Source: an uncultured bacterium | Lineage (GTDB): Bacteria > Patescibacteriota > Saccharimonadia > Saccharimonadales > Saccharimonadaceae | Direction of reading: 5' to 3' | NCBI GenBank assembly: GCA_937922985.1 | Contig: CALAKV010000002.1 | Span: 1-14,912 of the forward strand | Length of the DNA: 14,912 nucleotides | In this document: positions 8,050 through 14,912 of the stretch, in pieces | How the letters are laid out: each line of letters opens with the position of its first letter | How positions within the stretch are numbered: the first letter of the stretch is position 1 | The notes under the pieces: generated by a model | Database searches by the model: none | The model's input: only the letters and a program-made list of their open reading frames with translations | What the model was told of the DNA's origin: nothing | Translations under genes and position numbers: made by a program

Positions 8050-8076
8050 ATAGAAAAAGCCAGTTTCTCTGGCTTA
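8050..8076 (-). terminator. rho-independent terminator after small membrane-protein gene
   Basis: A 7-bp stem AAGCCAG/CTGGCTT (8069-8075 and 8057-8063) with a 5-nt loop. On the minus strand it is followed by TTTCTATTTT. The plus strand also has a T-run after the hairpin, so it could work in both directions. It lies 13 nt after the TAA of the small gene and upstream of the fusA promoter. Confidence 0.75.
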
Positions 8077-8088
8077 AAAATTTTTTTC

Positions 8089-8285
8089 TTATCTTCGAAC
8101 TTTTTCAGGCATCTTTTCATCGATCCTTTTAGCAGCAATTACTAATGTTATCATAACAATACTAAAAAAGAACACGCCAAAGTTCCAGTGTGTCAAAATC
8201 GTTAAAAACAATGACACGCCGCAGACTACGATAAAGAACAAGGAAACCAATAGAGGCTCTTTAGCCTCGTTTAATGCTTTTTCAT
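8089..8285 (-). CDS. small two-TM membrane protein, reading frame broken by one base at codons 2-3
   Basis: From the ATG at 8285 the frame reads only MKKH then TAA. Moving one base at the A5 run (8278-8282) opens a 65-residue product beginning MKKALNEAKEPLLV and ending EKMPEKVRR at TAA 8089-8091. This protein has two hydrophobic segments (about 12-31 and 34-52) with short charged ends. Support for a real gene: a consensus promoter and GGAGG SD upstream, a terminator immediately after its stop, and a sensible membrane-protein composition. The other frame has no start codon before the conserved-looking part. The missing base could be a homopolymer sequencing error (A5 for A6), a real inactivating mutation, or -1 slippage on AAAAAG. 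Function unknown; it may sit in the cytoplasmic membrane. Confidence 0.6.
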
Positions 8286-8296
8286 AATGATAATTT

Positions 8297-8301
8297 CCTC
8301 C
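8297..8301 (-). promoter_or_regulatory. Shine-Dalgarno of the small membrane-protein gene
   Basis: GGAGG on the minus strand, 11 nt before the ATG at 8285. It decides the start of the frameshifted gene: the only ATG downstream of it is out of frame with the long open stretch, which shows that the frame is broken rather than that the start is elsewhere. Confidence 0.6.
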
Positions 8302-8334
8302 AATTTTTATTTTCCACTTTTGAGCGGAACTCTT

Positions 8335-8363
8335 ATTTTATCACAGCTTTCGAAGAAAGTCAA
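8335..8363 (-). promoter_or_regulatory. strong promoter of the small membrane-protein gene
   Basis: On the minus strand there is -35 TTGACT (8358-8363), a 17-bp spacer and -10 TAAAAT (8335-8340) preceded by TGA (extended -10). It is the closest to consensus in the window. It begins 8 bp after the rnhA stop, and no terminator is visible between rnhA and it, so rnhA transcripts probably also read through. Confidence 0.75.
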
Positions 8364-8371
8364 TAATAGAA

Positions 8372-8788
8372 TTAAAGCTTTTCCCCGTTTCTTGCCCGAT
8401 TCGCCCATTCATCAGCCATTTCGTTAAATTCGTGCCCAGCGTGCCCTTTTAGCCATTTTAGCTCTACATTCGATTTTTCATAAAGCTCAAAAAGCGGCTT
8501 CACAATATCAAGATTCTTAATTTCACCATTTTTTTTCTTCCAGCCATTCTTCTCCCAAGCTGGCGCCCATTTCATTAAAACATTAACCCAAAACTCGCTA
8601 TCTGTTAAAATTTCAGCTTCTTCACCATCTAAAATTTCGAAAGCTTTTTTCAAAGCTAATCCTTCCATTCGAATATTCGTGCTTGGATTTTCAGCCCCCA
8701 AAGCAATCGGTTTGCCGTTTTCAATCACAGCAAAACCACCAGGGCCAGGATTCGGTGAAGCACTTCCATCCGTAAAAATCGTTCGCAT
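8372..8788 (-). CDS. rnhA: ribonuclease HI
   Basis: A 138-aa protein, slightly shorter than the about 155 of E. coli RNase HI. It cuts the RNA strand of RNA-DNA hybrids (R-loops, primers) in the cytoplasm with two metal ions. Seen: TDGSASPNPGPGG at the start with D7, RMEGLAL with E42, LTDSE with D63, KGHAGHEFNEMAD with H116 and D126. This is the complete DEDD set plus the catalytic His loop. The basic handle region is represented by KWAPAWEKNGWKKKNGEIKN (73-92). The ATG overlaps the stop of the upstream DUF3592-like gene by one base (TAATG), and AGGAAAG inside that gene is its SD, so the two are translationally coupled. Confidence 0.96.
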   Translation of the reverse strand: MRTIFTDGSASPNPGPGGFAVIENGKPIALGAENPSTNIRMEGLALKKAFEILDGEEAEILTDSEFWVNVLMKWAPAWEKNGWKKKNGEIKNLDIVKPLFELYEKSNVELKWLKGHAGHEFNEMADEWANRARNGEKL

Positions 8789-9324
8789 TACTTGCTTTCC
8801 TGATTATTTTGCGGAATAAAATTCTGCACAAAGGCTGAAGTACTTGCTTGATTTTGCATCTTTTTAGCTTTTTTCATTCTTTCGAAAGAAATCATTGCCA
8901 GAACTGCACTAATAATTCCAACAATCAGCAGTACACTCGGAGCGACCATTTTAGTAATTTCAAAATCACCCTCAACGGCGGAATTTGGATCTTTTTCATC
9001 ATAAAAAACTTTTACTTTTTCACCAATAACCGGTTTTTCATTCTTTAGCTCTGAATGAAATTCAATTGTTTCGTTCTCTTTCGCTGAAAAATCTATAACC
9101 GCAGAATATTTATATTCACCGGTTTTTTCATTTATAATCTTCTTTTCGAAACCGTAAATCTGCCCTTCAGTTTGTTTCCAAGTTTGTCTTTTTAGAAAAT
9201 CATTAAAAGGTTTTGCAATCCAAATTGAGCCAGCAATAATTAAAACAATCGCTAAAATTGCAAAAATAATTCCACGATTTCGAAAAGCTTTTACGCCAAC
9301 TTTTTTAGCTTCATTAGAACTCAT
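8788..9324 (-). CDS. DUF3592-like two-TM membrane protein
   Basis: A 178-aa protein. There is an N-terminal membrane segment at about 19-37 and a second at about 127-146. Between them is a soluble beta-rich domain: WKQTEGQIYGFEKK (49-62), YKYSAVIDFSA (71-81), GEKVKVFYDEKDPNSA (101-116). The W..TEG.I opening and the GEKV.VFYD..DPN.A pattern match the DUF3592 family, whose function is not established. The N-terminal charge (KKVGVKAFRNR) suggests the N-terminus is inside and the central domain is outside the membrane. It is the first gene of a two-gene operon with rnhA and has an AGGAG SD 5 nt from the ATG. The functional link to RNase HI, if any, is unclear. Confidence 0.75.
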   Translation of the reverse strand: MSSNEAKKVGVKAFRNRGIIFAILAIVLIIAGSIWIAKPFNDFLKRQTWKQTEGQIYGFEKKIINEKTGEYKYSAVIDFSAKENETIEFHSELKNEKPVIGEKVKVFYDEKDPNSAVEGDFEITKMVAPSVLLIVGIISAVLAMISFERMKKAKKMQNQASTSAFVQNFIPQNNQESK

Positions 9325-9329
9325 ATATT

Positions 9330-9374
9330 CTCCTATTTCATTTATGCTAATATTGTATCATTTTTCGTTCTTTA
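9330..9374 (-). promoter_or_regulatory. promoter and SD of the DUF3592-rnhA operon
   Basis: On the minus strand there is -10 TACAAT (9352-9357) preceded by TGA (extended -10). A weak -35, TTGCGT, is found with a 17-bp spacer. SD AGGAG (9330-9334) is 5 nt from the ATG. The short leader (about 20 nt) starts just after the rpoC terminator. Confidence 0.6.
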
Positions 9375-9376
9375 AC

Positions 9377-9411
9377 GCAAATTAAAACACCGGCAACAAA
9401 GCCAGTGTTTT
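9377..9411 (-). terminator. rho-independent terminator of the rpoBC operon
   Basis: On the minus strand, 11-bp arms AAAACACTGGC and GCCGGTGTTTT (9401-9411 and 9384-9394, one wobble) flank a 6-nt loop. The hairpin is followed by AATTTG after its own T-run. It starts 8 nt after the rpoC stop. Confidence 0.87.
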
Positions 9412-9418
9412 AAGTTTT

Positions 9419-12400
9419 TTATTCTTCTACCGTAGAATCGTTAGTTTCGTTTTCGAATTCTTCTTTATCTTCAACGGGTTCAGCTTTTGTGTTAACCCGA
9501 GCGCCAGTTCCAACAGGAATTTTGCGTCCGATAATCACATTTTCTTTTAATCCGCGAAGTTTATCAATTCGGCCAGAAGTTGCTGCGTTAATCAAAACAC
9601 TTGTTGTATTTTGGAATGATGCAGCAGACAAGAAACTGTCACTGAAAATTGAAACTTTTGTAATTCCAAGAAGTTGTTGTTTGAACTCAGCAGGTTTTTT
9701 GCCTTCAGCTTCAAGAATTTTATTTTCTTCAACAACGGCAGCTTTCGAAACTACATCACCAATGATAAACGATGAGTCTCCAGCATCTTCAATTTGAACT
9801 CGGCTAAACATTTGGCGAACGATGATTTCAAGGTGCTTAGAAGCAATATCTTGACCTTGAGCGGCATAAATTCGCAAGATTTCGTTCATAATGTAGCGTT
9901 GAGTCTCTTCAACACCCTTAAATTCCATTAAATCACGAAGATTGAGCGAACCAGCAGTCAAACGGTCACCAGCTTGCACAACATCGTTTTTCGAAACAGC
10001 GAGAGCTGCAACATTTGGAATTTCGTAGCGAACTGGGTTTACATTTTCGCCATCTTCAGTTTGTTGTGGTGTAATTTGAACAATATTCATGTTACCATCT
10101 TCCCAGATATCAACCACACCAGAAACTTCAGTCATGTAAGCCTGTCCCTTTGGCGAACGAGCTTCAAGAAGCTCTTCAACACGTGGCAAACCTTGCGAAA
10201 TTGCACCAGAACCAGCAACACCTGAGCTGTGGAATGTATTCAAAGTTAGCTGTGTTCCAGGCTCACCAACAGATTGAGCAGCAATCACGCCAACTGGTTC
10301 AGCTGGATCAACAAGAAGCCCCGTCGCCATATCAATTCCGTAAGACTTTTGAGGAATTCCTGCAAGGTCTGGAGTTGAAAGAACGCTTTGAATTTTAACT
10401 TCTGTAATGTTTTCATCTTTTTCAATTGCATCGGCAATTTCTCGAGTAATTAGCTGATCAGCCTCAATATATCCAGGAACAGCTTTAGCTGTAAATCGAC
10501 CATAAAGTCGATCTTTAAACGAAATCATTGTGTCTTCGCTATCTGATCGATGAATCGTGAATCCTGGATCAACTTCATCAGCTCTATCTTCAACAGAAAA
10601 TACATCTTGAGCCACATCAACAAGACGGCGAGTTAAATAACCAGATTCAGCAGTTTTAAGCGCAGTCGAAATCAAACCTTGACGCGCACCACGAGTTGCT
10701 ACGAAAGCTTCAAGTGAGCTCATTCCGTGAGTGTAGTTCGAGCGAATTGGAAGCTCAATTTCACGGTTAGTTGCATCCACCATAATTCCTGTAAGACCAG
10801 AGGCGAGGCGAATATTTGTCGCATTACCACGTGAGCCAGAAACAGCCATCAATCCAACAGGTGAATCTGCACCTTCATGAGCTACACGCTCAGAAATTTC
10901 ATCAGAAACTTCATCAATAACCTTGTGCCAGTTATCAATAATTAAGTTATAGCGTTCTTGATCAGTCAAAAGACCTTGGTCATATTGTTCCTGAATCAAA
11001 GTTGTTTTAGCGTCACCGCTAGCGATAATTTGAGGGATTTTTTCACTTTCGTAAACCGTGTAATCCTCTTTACCAATCGACAAACCAGATTTTGTAACAA
11101 ATCGGAATGACAAACCTTTGATTTTGTCAGCAATTTTCACAGTCATTTCAGCACCATAATGCGCAAACATATCGGCCAAAATTTTATTAATTTGCTTCTT
11201 AGTTTGTGGGTTATTGTCGAATGGATAATCTTCTGGTAGTAATTCGTTAAATAACACACGGCCGAGAGTCGTATTTCGAATCTCACCTTTTACGAACACA
11301 CGAATTGGTGTTTGTAGTGCAATCTCACCTTTATCATAAGCCATTTCAGCTTCAAAAACATTAGCAAATGGTCGTGGTTTCTTGCTTGTTTCAGATTGTT
11401 TATTGTAAGTGATGTAGTAGTTTCCGTAAACAACATCCTGGTCAACAGAAAGAACTGGTTGACCATCTGCAGGTTTCAAGAGGTTATGAGAAATACTCAT
11501 TAAGTCACGAGCTTCAGCTTGAGCAGCATCAGAAAGCGGTAAGTGAACCGCCATCTGGTCACCATCATAATCGGCGTTAAATCCGTTCGCTACAAGTGGG
11601 TGAAGCTGAATAGCTTTACCTTCAACAAGTTTTGGCTGGAAAGCCTGAATTGAAAGTCGGTGTAAAGATGGAGCACGGTTCAAAAGAATGTATTTTCCTT
11701 CAACTACAGCATCCAAAGCATCCCACACTTCTGCTTCACGAGCATCAATCAAACGAGTTGCCGAACGAATATTATGCGCATATTCTTTTTCAATCAACCA
11801 AGAAATTACGAATGGTTTAAAGAGTTCAAGCGCCATTTGTGTTGGCAAACCACACTGGTGGGCTTTCAAAGTTGGACCAACCACAATCACTGAACGACCA
11901 GAGTAGTCAACACGTTTTCCAAGCAAGTTTTGACGGAAACGACCCTGCTTACCTTTTAACATATCGCTCAAAGATTTAAGCTTTCGGCGACCACCAGCCG
12001 TATTAACTGAGCGACCGCTTCGTGATGCATTATTGTCAATTAGCGAATCAACCGCTTCTTGAAGCATTCGCATTTCATTACGCTTGATTACCATTGGGGC
12101 ATTAAGTTCGATCAATTTTTTCAAACGATTGTTTCGGTTAATTACTCGACGATACAAATCATTTAAATCTGATGTCGCAAATCGACCACCAGTCAATTGA
12201 ACCATAGGTCGCAAATCTGGAGGAATCACAGGAAGAACAGTCAAACATAAACTTCCCGGCTTAATTCCAGCAGCTTTCATTCCTTCAATTGTTTTTAGTC
12301 GTTTAAGAATCTTCTTCTCTCGCTGACCTCTTGCTTTTTCAGATTCTTCTTTCAAACTTTCGATAAGCTCATCAATATCAATTTCGTCAAGCAAAGTTTT

Positions 12401-13126
12401 AATTGCTTCACCACCCATTCCAACTTCAATAATATCTTCATACTCTTCAGGAAGATTTCGAAAATCAGTTTCGCTCATTAGCGAGCCTTTTACAAAACTG
12501 TCAAGTTGATTCTTTTTCGAAACATAATTTGCGTTAAGCTCTTCGATTTCTTTAGTTTGTGCTTCAGCCAATGCTTTAATATCAGCGCCAGCTTCTTCAG
12601 CAGCCTTTTCATAACGAATTTTAATTGCCATTCGAGCAGCTTTGTCTTCAGCTTCAAGGTCGGCAATCATTTGATCGCGTTTTTCTTCATCAACATTAAG
12701 AATTACATAACTTGCAAAATAAACAACACGTTCGATATTTTTAACCGTCATTCCAAGAAGAAGACTCATTGCACTTGGAGCTCCACGCATAAACCAAATA
12801 TGCGCAATCGGAGCTGCCAAAGAAATATGACCCATTCGTTCACGGCGAACGATCGATTTTGTTACTAGCTCACCGTTTTTATCAACAGCAGCTTCACGAG
12901 AACGAACACCCTTCAATTTATTATCATAAGGGTTGATATCTTTAGTTGGACCAAAGATTTTTTCACAAAACAAACCATCACGCTCAGGTTTTTGAGTTCG
13001 ATAGTTGATAGTTTCTGGCTTAGTTACTTCGCCGTAAGACCAGCTCAAAATATCTTCTGGGCTAGCAACTGCGAGGCGAACTGCGTCGAAATCAGCAATT
13101 TGGTTTGAATTCACCACTTTCGCCAT
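9419..13126 (-). CDS. rpoC: DNA-directed RNA polymerase subunit beta'
   Basis: A 1235-aa catalytic subunit of RNA polymerase. Seen: YRTQKPERDGLFCEKIFGP (42-60); clamp coiled coil RRVINRNNRLKKLIELNAP; the active-site Mg motif NADYDGD (517-523, Tyr instead of the usual Phe); SGSRGN and the bridge-helix region GARQGL...ALKTAESGYLTRRLVDVAQD; trigger loop GEPGTQLTLNTFH with H966. Odd points: the N-terminal zinc ribbon has no cysteines (61-95), and the second zinc site has lost all four (LSTPDLAGIPQKSYG at 916-930, plus the partner Cys after VAQDV). Trigger-loop residues 962-963 are Leu-Asn rather than Met-Arg. Residues 150-260 form a charged coiled segment of divergent sequence. The C-terminal tail is acidic. 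Translation starts directly after the rpoB stop (TAAATG) using an SD inside rpoB. Confidence 0.98.
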   Translation of the reverse strand: MAKVVNSNQIADFDAVRLAVASPEDILSWSYGEVTKPETINYRTQKPERDGLFCEKIFGPTKDINPYDNKLKGVRSREAAVDKNGELVTKSIVRRERMGHISLAAPIAHIWFMRGAPSAMSLLLGMTVKNIERVVYFASYVILNVDEEKRDQMIADLEAEDKAARMAIKIRYEKAAEEAGADIKALAEAQTKEIEELNANYVSKKNQLDSFVKGSLMSETDFRNLPEEYEDIIEVGMGGEAIKTLLDEIDIDELIESLKEESEKARGQREKKILKRLKTIEGMKAAGIKPGSLCLTVLPVIPPDLRPMVQLTGGRFATSDLNDLYRRVINRNNRLKKLIELNAPMVIKRNEMRMLQEAVDSLIDNNASRSGRSVNTAGGRRKLKSLSDMLKGKQGRFRQNLLGKRVDYSGRSVIVVGPTLKAHQCGLPTQMALELFKPFVISWLIEKEYAHNIRSATRLIDAREAEVWDALDAVVEGKYILLNRAPSLHRLSIQAFQPKLVEGKAIQLHPLVANGFNADYDGDQMAVHLPLSDAAQAEARDLMSISHNLLKPADGQPVLSVDQDVVYGNYYITYNKQSETSKKPRPFANVFEAEMAYDKGEIALQTPIRVFVKGEIRNTTLGRVLFNELLPEDYPFDNNPQTKKQINKILADMFAHYGAEMTVKIADKIKGLSFRFVTKSGLSIGKEDYTVYESEKIPQIIASGDAKTTLIQEQYDQGLLTDQERYNLIIDNWHKVIDEVSDEISERVAHEGADSPVGLMAVSGSRGNATNIRLASGLTGIMVDATNREIELPIRSNYTHGMSSLEAFVATRGARQGLISTALKTAESGYLTRRLVDVAQDVFSVEDRADEVDPGFTIHRSDSEDTMISFKDRLYGRFTAKAVPGYIEADQLITREIADAIEKDENITEVKIQSVLSTPDLAGIPQKSYGIDMATGLLVDPAEPVGVIAAQSVGEPGTQLTLNTFHSSGVAGSGAISQGLPRVEELLEARSPKGQAYMTEVSGVVDIWEDGNMNIVQITPQQTEDGENVNPVRYEIPNVAALAVSKNDVVQAGDRLTAGSLNLRDLMEFKGVEETQRYIMNEILRIYAAQGQDIASKHLEIIVRQMFSRVQIEDAGDSSFIIGDVVSKAAVVEENKILEAEGKKPAEFKQQLLGITKVSIFSDSFLSAASFQNTTSVLINAATSGRIDKLRGLKENVIIGRKIPVGTGARVNTKAEPVEDKEEFENETNDSTVEE

Positions 13127-14912
13127 TTACGCTTCCTCCTTAATTTCTTCAATTTCATCAATATCTTGAATATTCATATTGTCTTCAAACTCACCATCAG
13201 ATTCATCTCGAACCGTTTCAAAATTTTCATCTTCTTCTATAGTTGAGCTCTCCGCGTCTTTATTTCGTTCCGCAAGAAGCTCATCAGCATCAATGCTTGA
13301 AGCGTGTTGATCGAGTAGGTCAACGCGCAAGCCAAGACCTTGCAATTCTTTCACAAGCACATTGAATGATTCTGGCAATTTTGGACCAACAATTTCACTA
13401 TTTTTAATGATACTTTCGTAAGCTTTCGAACGGCCAACAACGTCGTCAGACTTAATTGTAAGCATTTCTTGAAGCATATTAGCGGCACCATAGGCTTCCA
13501 AAGCCCAAACTTCCATTTCTCCAAATCGCTGACCACCATTTTGAGCTTTACCACCCAAAGGCTGTTGAGTAACCATTGTGTAAGGGCCAGTTGAACGAGC
13601 GTGGATTTTATCGGCAACCAAGTGGTGAAGCTTAATCATATGCATAAATCCAACAGTTGTTCGTTGTTCGAATGGTTCACCAGTTTGACCATCAAATAAT
13701 TGAACTTTTCCATCTCGAGGAACGCCTGCGGCTTCAAGTTCATCACTCAAAGTTTTAGCATCGACACCGTCATATGAAGGAGTTGCAACTCGGTAGCCTT
13801 GAGTTTTTGCAGCCATTCCAAGGTGAACTTCGAAAAGCTGACCAAGGTTCATACGTGAAGGCACACCAAGCGGCGAAAGAATTACATCAATCGGAGTTCC
13901 ATCTTCCATAAATGGCATATCAGCTTCTGGCAAAATTTTTGCAACAACACCTTTATTTCCGTGTCGTCCAGCCATTTTGTCTCCAACCATAATTTTGCGA
14001 GCTTCAGCCACAAAAATCTGAATTTGTTTAAGTACGCCAGCACGCATTTCATGACCATTTTCTTTCGAAAAGATTTTCACACCAATAACTTTTCCAGAAC
14101 CAGTATTTTTCATTCTTTGAGAAGTATCACGAACATCTTTCGCTTTTTCACCAAAGATTGCACGCAAAAGTCGTTCTTCGCTCGAAAGTTCTTGTTCACC
14201 TTTTGGAGTAATTTTTCCAACAAGCACATCGCCAGGTTTCACCTCTGAACCAATTTGAACGATTCCATCTTCATCCAAATGTCTCAAACTGTATTCGCTA
14301 GCGTTTGGAATATCACGAGTAACAACTTCTGGCCCAAGCTTAGTTTCACGAACTTCAACCATATAATCTTTAATATTGATATTTGTTAGCATATCGGTCT
14401 TAACAAGACGGTCAGAAATAATCACAGCGTCGTCCATGTTGAATCCGCCCCAAGACATAAATGCCACACGGAGGTCACGGCCAAGAGCAATTTCTCCATC
14501 CTTGATACTTGCGCCTTCCGCCAAAATATCACCTTTTTTAACTTTTTGACCACGAGAAACCACAACTTTTTGATTGTAGCATCGGTCGTCAGCAGTTTTT
14601 TCGAAATGTTTTAGTTCGTATTTTGCTGTGCCAGACGCATATTTAACCTCAACAGCAACAGAATCAGCACGAATAACTTCACCATCATCTTCAGCAACAA
14701 TAATTTGGCTTAAGTTTCGCGCAATATCAGCTTCAACACCAGTTCCAACAGTTGGGGCTTCATTCCAAAGAAGTGGAACGGCCTGCTTCTGCATGGCTGA
14801 ACCAGTTAAAGCACGGTCGATTCGGTCGCGTTCAGCAAAAGGAATAAGCGACGCTGCTGCACCAAGAACCTGCCTGTGAACGGCATCCATAAATGTTACT
14901 TCACTTGAACTC
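13127..14912 (-). CDS. rpoB: DNA-directed RNA polymerase subunit beta, C-terminal part
   Basis: The reading frame is open to the right edge (SSSEVTF precedes the internal Met at 14890), so the true start lies outside the window and that Met is not the start. The visible about 594 residues include VTFMDAVHRQV...ASLIPF, NRAL-like RALTGSAMQKQAVPLL, GRDLRVAFMSWGGFNMDDAV, GDKMAGRHGNKGV, GVPSRMNLGQLFEVHLG, GGKAQNGGQRFGEMEVWALEAYGA and the LTIKSDD clamp segment. These are conserved beta-subunit regions around the active site and the rpoC contact. In NMDDA (14426-14440) Asp replaces the Glu of the usual NFED pair near the second metal. The last about 60 residues are very acidic and not conserved. Confidence 0.98.
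   Translation of the reverse strand, partial: SSSEVTFMDAVHRQVLGAAASLIPFAERDRIDRALTGSAMQKQAVPLLWNEAPTVGTGVEADIARNLSQIIVAEDDGEVIRADSVAVEVKYASGTAKYELKHFEKTADDRCYNQKVVVSRGQKVKKGDILAEGASIKDGEIALGRDLRVAFMSWGGFNMDDAVIISDRLVKTDMLTNINIKDYMVEVRETKLGPEVVTRDIPNASEYSLRHLDEDGIVQIGSEVKPGDVLVGKITPKGEQELSSEERLLRAIFGEKAKDVRDTSQRMKNTGSGKVIGVKIFSKENGHEMRAGVLKQIQIFVAEARKIMVGDKMAGRHGNKGVVAKILPEADMPFMEDGTPIDVILSPLGVPSRMNLGQLFEVHLGMAAKTQGYRVATPSYDGVDAKTLSDELEAAGVPRDGKVQLFDGQTGEPFEQRTTVGFMHMIKLHHLVADKIHARSTGPYTMVTQQPLGGKAQNGGQRFGEMEVWALEAYGAANMLQEMLTIKSDDVVGRSKAYESIIKNSEIVGPKLPESFNVLVKELQGLGLRVDLLDQHASSIDADELLAERNKDAESSTIEEDENFETVRDESDGEFEDNMNIQDIDEIEEIKEEA
13135..13141 (-). promoter_or_regulatory. Shine-Dalgarno of rpoC inside rpoB
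   Basis: AAGGAGG on the minus strand lies in the last codons of rpoB (Lys-Glu-Glu-Ala-stop), 8 nt before the rpoC ATG. Stop and start are adjacent (TAAATG), so rpoC translation probably depends on ribosomes finishing rpoB, keeping the two subunits in balance. Confidence 0.85.

Noticed and set aside
7491..8132. Plus-strand frame of 213 codons overlapping the fusA start
   Set aside because: Mostly antisense to fusA and its promoter; no SD, no domain, and it runs through the fusA promoter and the terminator hairpin.
8283..8372. In-frame N-terminal extension of the small membrane protein (AQKWKIKIGGNYHYEKAL)
   Set aside because: No ATG, GTG or TTG is available before it, and it crosses the promoter leader and SD; a frameshift at the A5 run explains the region better.
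5814..14062. Frequent TTCGAA across the window as a possible recognition signal
   Set aside because: It arises from common codon pairs in this genome, is also present within the defence genes, and shows no spacing or positional pattern.
14890..14890. ATG at 14890 as the start of rpoB
   Set aside because: The frame continues upstream with SSSEVTF, which matches the conserved region before the internal Met; rpoB is cut by the window edge.
1..14912. CRISPR array, tRNA/rRNA genes, insertion sequences or attachment sites
   Set aside because: No regularly spaced direct repeats, cloverleaf-like segments, transposase motifs or flanking duplications were found; intergenic gaps are short and explained by promoters and terminators.

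Overview
The window comes from an AT-rich bacterial chromosome, and every gene I can support lies on the minus strand. The best guess for the host is a Candidate Phyla Radiation bacterium, most likely Candidatus Saccharibacteria (TM7). This rests on the divergent but intact core genes, the zinc-less RNA polymerase beta-prime subunit, the unusual EF-G G4 motif and the compact layout. It is an inference, not a match to a known genome. TGA is not used as a sense codon in any gene here.

Reading in the direction of transcription (high to low coordinates), the window opens inside rpoB (C-terminal part, cut by the right edge). rpoC follows directly (TAAATG junction) and ends in a strong hairpin terminator. 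Next is a small operon with its own promoter: a two-TM DUF3592-like membrane protein overlapping rnhA (RNase HI). A strong promoter just after rnhA drives a small two-TM membrane protein whose frame is broken by one base in an A5 run at its second and third codons. That unit ends in a hairpin terminator. fusA (EF-G) then has its own promoter, an approximately 85-nt leader and its own terminator.

Below about 5.8 kb the content changes to an accessory defence cassette with its own promoter, whose -35 overlaps the T-tract of the fusA terminator. It holds (i) a 292-aa adenine-methylase-like protein with the SAM-binding motif but no NPPY motif; (ii) a 1407-aa fusion of a GIY-YIG-like nuclease, an SF2 helicase and an Eco57I-type methylase that has NPPY but a degenerate SAM motif; and (iii) 21 bp downstream, the N-terminal 199 residues of a CD-NTase (SMODS-type, CBASS-like) nucleotidyltransferase that runs off the left edge. 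The first two look like complementary halves of one restriction-modification enzyme. The third suggests that the same transcript also encodes a cyclic-oligonucleotide signalling enzyme. Codon use in the nucleotidyltransferase (11 of 17 Arg codons AGA/AGG) differs from the core genes.

The most interesting observations are the methylase pair plus CD-NTase cassette, a 44-bp near-perfect palindrome inside the fusion gene, EF-G with NKIN instead of NKxD, and a beta-prime subunit that lacks all zinc ligands and carries a TLNTFH trigger-loop sequence resembling the archaeal/eukaryotic one.
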